A DNA stretch of 6,839 nucleotides, taken from assembly GCA_013139225.1 (NCBI GenBank), contig WTBG01000380.1, positions 1-6,839 on the forward strand, read 5' to 3'. The notes under the pieces are model-generated. The model saw nothing but the letters and a program-made list of their open reading frames with translations. It was not told the origin of the DNA and did not search any database. Shown here piece after piece: positions 1 through 5,230 of this stretch (the stretch's first letter is position 1; every line of letters begins with the position of its first letter). Both the position numbers and the translations under genes were made by a program. Source of the DNA: Deltaproteobacteria bacterium. GTDB taxonomy: Bacteria > Desulfobacterota > WTBG01.

Positions 1-415
1 CAGTCTTATACTTTACCTTTTCAAAAAACCCTGCCTTTTCTGGATCGTATTTGAATATTATATAAATGCGGAGAGGATAATCATCACCCTCTTTTGTCTT
101 TGCATCCCCCTTTGTATAGACATTTTCCACTTTCCAGCGCCACTTAATGAGAGGATATTCATAGACGTTGAATAACTTCTTGTAAATCATTGCTGATGCA
201 GAATTACTACTTACTGTCTTTAGAACGCTTGTTGTATTGTCAGTTTGTATGTCGTAAGAGGAATGCTTTTTTATTTTGGGGAAGTAAAGAGGTTTCCAAT
301 TGGTAAGATCGTTAAAATCTTCGCGAAAGAGAATCTTTTGTTCTCCTACGCTGATTGTTAAAGACGAAAAAATGTATATAAAGACTGCTGCCATAGCATA
401 TCTCAAAACATTCAT
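1..415 (-). CDS. DUF3047-like exported protein, N-terminal part (cut by window edge)
   Basis: This is a partial leftward gene: 138 complete codons are visible and the rest lies beyond position 1. The start is fixed at 415 because two in-frame TGA codons directly precede this ATG; a second ATG at codon 8 is possible. No strong Shine-Dalgarno is seen. Residues 1 to about 24 form a signal peptide (short basic start, hydrophobic core, small residues near SVG), so the product is probably periplasmic. The mature part begins with a 'FREDFNDLTNWKP' stretch. It then has the KWRWKV motif (91-96) and a D-x-K-T-K-E-G-D-D-Y-P-L-R-I-Y block (104-118), followed by a beta strand ending in F121. As I recall it, this W-x-W ... 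DDYPxRIY pattern is the hallmark of DUF3047 (Pfam), a family of unknown biochemical function. The assignment is from motif memory, not a search. A terminator at 533-576 isolates it from the gene upstream. Confidence 0.75.
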   Translation of the reverse strand, partial: MNVLRYAMAAVFIYIFSSLTISVGEQKILFREDFNDLTNWKPLYFPKIKKHSSYDIQTDNTTSVLKTVSSNSASAMIYKKLFNVYEYPLIKWRWKVENVYTKGDAKTKEGDDYPLRIYIIFKYDPEKAGFFEKVKYKT

Positions 416-630
416 CAGAAGCAACTCATCGATGGTGATTCATAAAATGACGCAATTAGTTAGAACATCCTATTCTTGATAATCAGGTTATGAATTGTGG
501 TAGTCTTTGAAATAGAAAGAGACAAACGTTTGGTAAAATCAAAAAAATGCAGGAGCCGCTCACAACACCTGCATTTCGGAAAGCGTGTTCTCTTGTATGA
601 TTTCAACACGGGCTTACACTTTTATTAAAT
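416..630. other. Intergenic region, 215 bases
   Basis: This stretch separates two leftward genes. It contains the intrinsic terminator of the 631-1020 gene at its right side. The remaining ~115 bases next to 415 must carry any promoter of the DUF3047-like gene. I found no convincing -35/-10 pair there; the best leftward pair, TTCATA and TAGGAT at 16-bp spacing, matches only 4 of 6 at each box. An 8-bp inverted repeat, ATTCATAA (438-445) with TTATGAAT (488-495), lies in this upstream region. It could be an operator, but a repeat of this length and spacing can arise by chance. Confidence 0.5.
533..576 (-). terminator. Rho-independent terminator of the 631-1020 gene
   Basis: Read leftward, a perfect 9-bp stem (AAATGCAGG at 568-576 pairing with CCTGCATTT at 545-553) closes a 14-base loop. 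It runs straight into seven T residues (541-547) followed by GATTTT. The hairpin starts 54 bases after the stop codon of the small exported protein gene. The stem is only moderately GC-rich, but its position, orientation and T tract are as expected for an intrinsic terminator. It makes co-transcription of the DUF3047-like gene with its upstream neighbour unlikely. Confidence 0.8.
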
Positions 631-1020
631 TCAAAGGCCTTCCAATAAAACACCTAAAAATAGTGTTAACACTAAATGCGTTACCATGGATTCACATGCA
701 GCAGGGTCCAGGGTTTCCAGACATATTCTACCATAATAAATGAACATTAAAAGATTATAGATAACAATAAACCCTGGCAAATCGGATATTGCCTCATTAA
801 TATATTCCAATTCTTCTTCACTAATACATCCGCTGTTATTACAAGAATCCAGGAAAGCCAGATGTTTTGAAAGTTCTTCAATTGCAGGATTTCCTGATGT
901 AAAGCACATAAGTTCTTCATGTTGTTCTAATACAAGTGCTTGAGAAAATTGAACACTTGACAAGAAACAACACACTACAAACAAGGAAAAACTTTTCTTA
1001 AGGATTCTCTTTTTAATCAT
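631..1020 (-). CDS. Small exported protein with five mature cysteines, hypothetical
   Basis: I do not recognise this 129-residue product. Residues 1-28 form a typical Sec signal peptide: a lysine/arginine-rich start (KKRILKK), a hydrophobic core (FSLFVVCCFL) and a probable cleavage site after FSQA. The predicted mature chain of ~100 residues has cysteines at 39, 60, 65, 100 and 109 and an acidic stretch at 67-80. Two hydrophobic segments follow, about 82-96 and 112-127; these could be membrane-associated helices or the core of a small helical fold. There is no lipobox, since C17/C18 lie inside the hydrophobic core without the usual L-A/S-G context. The start at 1020 has no good Shine-Dalgarno at normal distance; the GGAGG 22 bases upstream serves a mini-ORF that overlaps this start. 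The gene lies 122 bases downstream of the 223-residue gene and ends at a strong terminator, so it may be the last gene of a leftward unit. Signal peptide, ribosome-site and terminator context support a real gene; its function is unknown. Confidence 0.65.
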   Translation of the reverse strand: MIKKRILKKSFSLFVVCCFLSSVQFSQALVLEQHEELMCFTSGNPAIEELSKHLAFLDSCNNSGCISEEELEYINEAISDLPGFIVIYNLLMFIYYGRICLETLDPAACESMVTHLVLTLFLGVLLEGL

Positions 1021-1033
1021 ATGATTGCCACAT
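1013..1033 (-). other. Possible leader mini-ORF (6 codons) overlapping the 1020 start
   Basis: ATG-TGG-CAA-TCA-TAT-GAT-TAA reads MWQSYD. It begins at 1033, nine bases after a full GGAGG (1043-1047), and its stop lies eight bases inside the following gene. This is the only strong ribosome-binding site near that gene. Ribosomes finishing here could re-initiate at the ATG at 1020 (translational coupling). The arrangement could also be fortuitous; six codons carry no coding signal. Confidence 0.3.
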
Positions 1034-1042
1034 CGAAAGATG

Positions 1043-1047
1043 CCTCC
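1043..1047 (-). promoter_or_regulatory. Ribosome binding site GGAGG
   Basis: A perfect GGAGG in the leftward sense. It is nine bases before the ATG at 1033 (mini-ORF) but 22 bases before the ATG of the exported-protein gene at 1020, too far for standard direct initiation there. Confidence 0.5.
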
Positions 1048-1142
1048 AGAGGTATTTTAGTTTGGACTTGGTGTGTAAGAGTCATTGTCATGTGAGGTTA
1101 AAGCCTTTTTGCTATGGCTGTATTCAAACTCAGACTTTACAT

Positions 1143-1814
1143 CTAAGGATAAACACTTTTATCAATTACTTCCTCTACATGGAAAATATAGGCAGTACGT
1201 GTCGGCCATTTCGCAGGGTTATCTCCATGCGCTAAACAAGCAGCCCTGTTTATAAAATCTCTGATATAACCCGATTTCTGGATTTCCACGGTGCAGTTGA
1301 CTTGGAAGTGGGTACCCGGTGGATAGTAATAAACGATGGCTACTTTCTTGTTTTGTTGGATATTTCCCCATGTCCTTTTATAGAAGCCTTCAAGTGTGCC
1401 GAGTCTTTCAAAGTCTACCTTCTTTTCTGCTTCTTCTTTTGATAGGTATATATGTTTTAAAGCGTGTTTGAGGCCACCAACGATAAAATCAGGGTGAGGA
1501 GAATAGAGCCAGCCTTCGCCCTCGTATTCACTGCCCATTGCCTCCTTAATTTTTCCCCATCGCCAATTGAGGAACTCATCATATGCTTTAATCGCTTCTT
1601 CTAAAAGTTCTTCCTTCAAATGAAACCCCACACTCTTTACTGCACCATTGGGCGTGAAGTTTTCATCACAGGTAATTACTACAGGGTTATTACGTGTGAG
1701 ACCCAGGAAAACTTCAGGAAGGGGTTTCTTCTCTCCTTGTACCCGTTCTAAGTAACCATCTCTAACGCCATAATAAAAGTGAGTAAGAAAATCGTTGTTC
1801 AATCTCGCCATCAT
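1143..1814 (-). CDS. Unrecognised soluble protein, 223 residues
   Basis: I cannot name this protein. It has no signal peptide or membrane segment, so it is probably cytoplasmic. It is rich in aromatic residues. An N-terminal segment (6-26) is followed by two hydrophobic strands (around 33-40 and 44-49, VVITC) and a charged helical region (66-92, LKEELLEEAIKAYDEF then NWRWGKIKEAMG). A motif-like GWLYSPHPDFIVGGLKH (101-117) follows, and then a beta-rich C-terminal third: VAIVYYYPPGTHF (158-170), QVNCTVEI (171-178) and TAYIFHVEEVID (207-218). The C-terminal strands faintly recall FMN-binding split-barrel proteins, and the next gene upstream belongs to that superfamily, but this is weak and I make no functional claim. 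Two ATG codons stand in tandem at the start; GGAG (1819-1822) is four bases from the first and seven from the second, so the true start may be 1811. No convincing terminator follows the stop. Confidence 0.7.
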   Translation of the reverse strand: MMARLNNDFLTHFYYGVRDGYLERVQGEKKPLPEVFLGLTRNNPVVITCDENFTPNGAVKSVGFHLKEELLEEAIKAYDEFLNWRWGKIKEAMGSEYEGEGWLYSPHPDFIVGGLKHALKHIYLSKEEAEKKVDFERLGTLEGFYKRTWGNIQQNKKVAIVYYYPPGTHFQVNCTVEIQKSGYIRDFINRAACLAHGDNPAKWPTRTAYIFHVEEVIDKSVYP

Positions 1815-1818
1815 TTTT

Positions 1819-1822
1819 CTCC
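1819..1822 (-). promoter_or_regulatory. Ribosome binding site GGAG choosing between tandem ATGs
   Basis: GGAG lies four bases before the ATG at 1814 and seven before the ATG at 1811. Usual spacing (5-9) favours 1811, which would remove one Met from the 223-residue protein. Confidence 0.5.
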
Positions 1823-1940
1823 ATATCGTCTATGATTCACAACTATTGTTTATCGCCTTTCCTGATTATCACCCCCTCTCGTATTGTCCGTATTCTTCAC
1901 ACCTGTTGTTTTAAATTGTTATTTCATTGATTTCATACCA

Positions 1941-1969
1941 TCTATATCATAGAACAGCATCTGAGTAAA
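1941..1969 (-). promoter_or_regulatory. Candidate promoter for the 1143-1814 gene
   Basis: Leftward reading gives TTTACT (1964-1969), a 17-base spacer, then TATAGA (1941-1946). A TG one base before the -10 box resembles an extended -10. Each box matches 4 of 6 sigma-70 consensus positions. The implied leader is about 120 bases. In AT-rich DNA such matches are common. Confidence 0.3.
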
Positions 1970-2245
1970 TATAAATGTGGGCAGATATTTGAATTGCTTG
2001 AATTGAAAACTCTCAACATTGCTACTGAAGGATTTTTATATTCATATGTGTTTATCAATACAAGGTATTTCTGCTTACTATGGGCAAAAGCGGCTTTCAG
2101 AGAAATTATGGTTTTAACTTAAACTTGTAACATCAAAGAGTTTGACTACAGTCTGAGCAATAATATTCCAAATGAATCGAAATGCGGTCGGGACTATATA
2201 TTAACGCATGCCACAAAAAACTTTGCCAGACATCTTTTTGTTGTA

Positions 2246-2680
2246 TTAACTTCCAGATGCAACGCCGCCGAGTTTCATAAGTGGCATACGATATAAACTC
2301 AGAGACCCGGTTTGGGCGGTAATCTTGTCTGTTCTTTCTTCAATACGTGATTCAGGGAGACCTAATTTTTTGTAAATTGTACGGAGGCATTGAACAATTT
2401 CATCTCTCTCAGTTAGTATCTTAGCCTCAGATTCAACAATCGCGGCTCGGAATAATTTTGAATCCTTTGTGCTGTCGCATATTTTGAAGGTAGCGGTTGG
2501 ATTTTTTTCAATACACTTATTCATACGGCCACCATACTTTGACCCGGTATAAAGAAACTTATCATCTGTTGCAAAGGATGTCTCTATGGCATAAGGTTGT
2601 CCGTCATCTATTGCAATTAAAGTTCCCCAACGCATTTCATCCATAAGCTGACGTATTTCATTCTCTGACAAAGTTCTCAT
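2246..2680 (-). CDS. Pyridoxamine 5'-phosphate oxidase-family flavin-binding protein
   Basis: The 144-residue product fits the small FMN-binding split-barrel proteins of the PNPOx-like superfamily (Pyridox_ox_2 / NimA-like group), which are usually 140-170 residues, homodimeric and cytoplasmic. Visible family features, in order: an N-terminal helix (EIRQLMDEMRWG, 8-19) and the first barrel strands with the G-T-L-I-A-I-D-D-G-Q-P-Y signature (19-30). Then come the I-E-T-S-F-A-T-D-D-K-F-L-Y-T strand pair (32-45), the G-x-x-Y-G-G-R-M-N-K turn-helix (46-55) that normally contacts the FMN phosphate, and an N-P-T-A-T-F-K strand (60-66). A regular S-E-A-K-I-L strand and helix (84-104) follow. Relatives include nitroimidazole reductases and heme- or F420-binding proteins, so cofactor and substrate are inferred only at superfamily level; it is probably not true PdxH, which is longer. 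The start at 2680 has AAGGGG about eight bases upstream. It is divergent from the amidohydrolase operon. Confidence 0.82.
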   Translation of the reverse strand: MRTLSENEIRQLMDEMRWGTLIAIDDGQPYAIETSFATDDKFLYTGSKYGGRMNKCIEKNPTATFKICDSTKDSKLFRAAIVESEAKILTERDEIVQCLRTIYKKLGLPESRIEERTDKITAQTGSLSLYRMPLMKLGGVASGS

Positions 2681-2903
2681 GAGCTTATCCCCTTGTGGTT
2701 TATCAACAGTATTGAATCTATACCTGTGTGAGTTATGATGTCTTCCCTATACCACAAAATGTCATGTGGGAAAAGGATATTTTGAGGTGAAAGAAATGAA
2801 GGGATAAATTTTTTAAATATTATAGTTATTATTATATGATTAAGGTATAGTAGCATGAAGCTTGATGGCAACAGCAAACTACCTTGATGCAGAGAGTATT
2901 TGA
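2681..2903. promoter_or_regulatory. Divergent intergenic region with promoter candidates
   Basis: These 223 AT-rich bases must drive both the leftward flavoprotein gene and the rightward amidohydrolase operon. Rightward candidates are TTGAGG (2782-2787), 17 bases, TAAATT (2805-2810), 4 of 6 matches each, and a TATAGT box (2846-2851) with a poor -35. No convincing leftward pair was found. Short inverted repeats occur: TTGTGGT (2693-2699) with ACCACAA (2751-2757), and AAGGTA (2842-2847) with TACCTT (2880-2885). All are short enough to be chance. A leftward 66-codon TTG-started frame across this region is AT-driven and was not accepted as a gene. Confidence 0.4.
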
Positions 2904-4106
2904 ATGAGAGAACTTATTCGTCAGGAAGTGCATAAGGTTCTGAAGAGAGCAATAGAGCTGAGACATCATTTCCATCAAATTCCCGAAAAAGCATTTGAAG
3001 AGAAATTTACCGCAAGGCTTATTGCTCAGGAGTTAAGAAAAACAGGTGTTGAGGTGGAAGAGGGACTGGCGGGAACAGGTATTGTTGCAACCATTCCTGG
3101 AACACATTCTGGTAAAGTAGTAGCGTTACGGGCAGACATTGATGCACTCAATATAGAAGAAAGATCTTCTAAACCATATGCATCACAAAATCCAGGATAC
3201 TCACATAGTTGTGGGCATGATGGTCATATAGTCTGTGTATTGGAGGCATCTCGCATACTTTGGAAGTTACGTGATCACCTTGCCGGCTCAGTGAGAGTTA
3301 TTTTTCAGCCGGCCGAGGAAACGGGGAGAGGTGCACAATCTATGGTAGAAGCGGGAGCATTGGGGAATCCTTTACCATCCGCTATTTTCACAATGCACAC
3401 CTGGCCTAATTTGGACATCGGCGTCGTTGCTTCTAAAGAAGGGGTGATAACTTCTGGAAGTGATATTTTCACCATAAAGGTAAAGGGAAAAGGAGGCCAT
3501 GGAGCTCGACCTTATGAAACCATAAGTCCCATTTTAAGTGCCGGGCGGATTGCACAAGCATTAAGTGACCTGACGAGTTATGAGGTTAATGGAAGTTTGA
3601 AACGTGTTGTAAGTATAGGAATTATACATGGTGGAGAACAATCAAATACCATCCCTGATGAAACTTTGATAAAGGGAACAATACGCACACTCAATGAGGC
3701 AGTACGCAGAGAAGTGCTGGGTCAATTTAAATCTACGGTGTCAGAGATATGCAACAAAGATAAAGTAGAAGCAAACATTGATATCCAACAATATTGCCCT
3801 CATGTTTACAACCATCCTGATTTATATAATCTGTTTGAAAAGACGGCAGATGATCTTTTGGGGCCTGAAAAACGGGTAGTCTTTTCGGACCAGAGCATGG
3901 GTTCAGAAGATTTCGGATTTTATACGCAACTAATCCCTGGACTGCTTATACGGCTGGGTATGGGAAAATCATCCAAGCCTTTGCATACCGGTGGTTTTGA
4001 TTTTTGTGATGATTCTCTTGAATCCGGGATCATGATCCTGGTTGGACTGGTACTGCGAGCAACAGAGAGTGACTTTCAGATAAATCAATCAAGGAAAGAA
4101 GAATGA
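2904..4106 (+). CDS. M20D-family metallo-amidohydrolase (N-acyl amino acid / hippurate hydrolase type)
   Basis: The 400-residue product is a full-length member of peptidase family M20D, which includes hippurate hydrolase HipO, AbgB, N-acyl-L-amino acid amidohydrolases and plant IAA-amino acid hydrolases (usually 380-440 residues, cytosolic, two-metal). It hydrolyses an amide bond between an acyl or aryl group and an amino acid. The motifs are in order and intact: RHHFHQIPE (20-28), ALRADIDAL (74-82), SCGHDGH (102-108), FQPAEE (134-139), MHTWP (164-168), GKGGHGARP (195-203), GGEQSNTIPDE (243-253), SEDFGFY (334-340) and LHTGGFDF (360-367). By family analogy the metal ligands are C103, H105, E139, H165 and H361, E138 is the catalytic base, and H199 sits in the dimerisation domain. 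The start is fixed by an in-frame TGA immediately upstream (2901-2903); only a weak GAGAG ribosome site precedes it. It overlaps the next gene by ATGA, so the two are translationally coupled. Substrate specificity is not visible from sequence. Confidence 0.93.
   Translation: MRELIRQEVHKVLKRAIELRHHFHQIPEKAFEEKFTARLIAQELRKTGVEVEEGLAGTGIVATIPGTHSGKVVALRADIDALNIEERSSKPYASQNPGYSHSCGHDGHIVCVLEASRILWKLRDHLAGSVRVIFQPAEETGRGAQSMVEAGALGNPLPSAIFTMHTWPNLDIGVVASKEGVITSGSDIFTIKVKGKGGHGARPYETISPILSAGRIAQALSDLTSYEVNGSLKRVVSIGIIHGGEQSNTIPDETLIKGTIRTLNEAVRREVLGQFKSTVSEICNKDKVEANIDIQQYCPHVYNHPDLYNLFEKTADDLLGPEKRVVFSDQSMGSEDFGFYTQLIPGLLIRLGMGKSSKPLHTGGFDFCDDSLESGIMILVGLVLRATESDFQINQSRKEE
4091..4106 (+). promoter_or_regulatory. 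Ribosome site AAGGA and ATGA stop/start overlap
   Basis: AAGGA (4091-4095) lies seven bases before ATG 4103. That ATG shares bases with the TGA ending the amidohydrolase (4104-4106). This is a classic translational-coupling junction and fixes the ligase start. Confidence 0.85.
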
Positions 4107-5218
4107 AGCCTTTTAAGAGAAATGATTCTCCTACATTAGGGGTAGAAGAGGAATTTCATTTGATAGACCCTGAAACCGCGGACTTAACTCCCCGGGTTGA
4201 TGATGTCATGGCAAAACTTGAAGGTTCCATGCGGGAACGAGTGTGCTATGAACTTTTACTATGTGTTATAGAAAACCGCACTGGAGTATATCAAACGGTA
4301 GATGATTTGGTTAAGGGCGTATGCGAGGGAAGAGACCAGCTTGCAGCGTGTTGTAAGAAGCTGGGTATAACACTGGTGGCAAGTGGATCTCACCCTTTTG
4401 GTCAGTGGCAGCGAATGCCTTTTGTAAATAATGAGCACTATAAGTGGGTGCGTAATAGTTGCGGGTATATTGCACATCGTCTGTTAGCATTTGCGCTGCA
4501 TATTCATGTAGGGGTACAAAATGAAGAGGTTGCCATCTACGTTATGAATGAGATGCGACGCTGGGCACATCCACTACTGGCACTTTCTGCAAACTCTCCC
4601 TACTTTGAAGGTATGGAGACCGGTTTGATGTCAACCAGAACACATCTTTTTCAATCTATGCCACGCAGCAGATTTGCGCCTAATTTTAAAAATTTTTCTG
4701 AGCTTGTAGAGCACTACGAGAAGCTTCTTGCAACGAAAGATATAACACGTCCCGGTGATTTGTGGTGGTGTATCCGTCCTCAGCCTCCTTTTGGAACAGT
4801 AGAATATAGATTTTTCGATCTGCCAACCTCTGTTCATCGGATTGGTGTTTTTGCTGCTCTTGTTCAAGCAGCAACAGCGGTTTATCAGGATGACTTTTTT
4901 GCAGGGAAAGCTCCAAGCATTCTTCATGCAGGGTACTTAGAACAGAATTGGTGGAGAGCTTTGAAGGACGGTTTAAAAGCAGATATTGTAGAGCCGGAAA
5001 CCGGAGAAATTCTATCTATGCGTACTCAACTCAAACGATTGGTGGAATTTGTTTACCATAAAGCCATAGCGTTGGGAACCGAGGATTATCTTAAGTATGC
5101 TCTGACTATGATTGAGGGAGGGAATGAAGCAGAGTTGCAGATAGACCTTTACAAAAAGCATAATGGTGATTTGCGAGCCCTTGAATTAGAACTTGCTAAG
5201 CAGACAATTGAACAGTAA
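4103..5218 (+). CDS. YbdK/GCS2-type carboxylate-amine ligase (glutamate-cysteine ligase family 2)
   Basis: At 371 residues this matches the length of E. coli YbdK (about 372) and the GCS2 family, ATP-dependent enzymes that join a carboxylate, classically the gamma-carboxyl of glutamate, to an amine. Signatures seen: TLGVEEEFHLID (11-22), the nucleotide/metal-site opening; ELLLCVIENRTGV (50-62), with the conserved Glu at 57; SGSHPFGQW (94-102); LHIHVGV (132-138); LSANSPYFEG (161-170); TGLMSTRTHLFQSMPR (173-188); and RPQPPFGTVEYRFFD (225-239). Near the C-terminus is NWWRALKDGLKAD (282-294). Active-site regions appear intact. YbdK itself is only weakly active as a gamma-glutamylcysteine synthetase, so the true substrates of such proteins are mostly unknown; I avoid the gshA name. 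It is the second gene of a coupled pair with the M20D amidohydrolase, suggesting synthesis and breakdown of related amides. It ends 12 bases from the convergent sensor gene with no obvious terminator between. Confidence 0.9.
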   Translation: MKPFKRNDSPTLGVEEEFHLIDPETADLTPRVDDVMAKLEGSMRERVCYELLLCVIENRTGVYQTVDDLVKGVCEGRDQLAACCKKLGITLVASGSHPFGQWQRMPFVNNEHYKWVRNSCGYIAHRLLAFALHIHVGVQNEEVAIYVMNEMRRWAHPLLALSANSPYFEGMETGLMSTRTHLFQSMPRSRFAPNFKNFSELVEHYEKLLATKDITRPGDLWWCIRPQPPFGTVEYRFFDLPTSVHRIGVFAALVQAATAVYQDDFFAGKAPSILHAGYLEQNWWRALKDGLKADIVEPETGEILSMRTQLKRLVEFVYHKAIALGTEDYLKYALTMIEGGNEAELQIDLYKKHNGDLRALELELAKQTIEQ

Positions 5219-5230
5219 ACAGGAATTGGA

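Larger units (their letters stand above)
1815..2245. other. 431-base stretch without a supported gene
   Basis: This AT-rich region separates two leftward genes. I see no ORF of useful length with a ribosome site, no RNA gene, and no strong hairpin-plus-T-tract terminator for the gene ending at 2246. It holds a candidate leftward promoter (1941-1969) and a short tandem repeat, TTGAATTG C TTGAATTG (1989-2005). A 5-bp hairpin (ATGCG/CGCAT, about 2182-2209) lies within 65 bases after the 2246 stop but lacks a T tract. A GTG-started 9-codon reading frame near 1870 has GAGAGGG abutting its start, too close to be a credible ribosome site. Confidence 0.5.

Noticed and set aside
523..532. Palindrome CAAACGTTTG
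   Set aside because: A perfect 10-bp palindrome, but several are expected by chance in 6.8 kb, and it sits near the terminator rather than a promoter.
1097..1118. Possible terminator after the 223-residue gene (AGCC/GGCT stem)
   Set aside because: Only four base pairs with a 10-base loop and no T tract.
476..1871. Shared 11-mer TGATAATCAGG at 476-486 and inverted at 1861-1871
   Set aside because: Matches of this length are expected by chance in this window, and there is no extension on either side.
2677..2877. Leftward 66-codon frame overlapping the flavoprotein start by ATGA
   Set aside because: TTG start without a ribosome site, composition typical of translated AT-rich DNA (Ile/Leu/Phe runs), and it fills the divergent promoter region. 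The ATGA overlap alone is not enough.
2887..2907. Mini-ORF ATG...TGA (MQRVFE) overlapping the amidohydrolase start by ATGA
   Set aside because: No Shine-Dalgarno precedes it, unlike the mini-ORF at 1033. Short frames like this are expected by chance.
4259..4927. Leftward frames of 72-98 codons inside the ligase gene
   Set aside because: Antisense shadows of a gene with conserved GCS2 motifs; no ribosome sites or family motifs seen.
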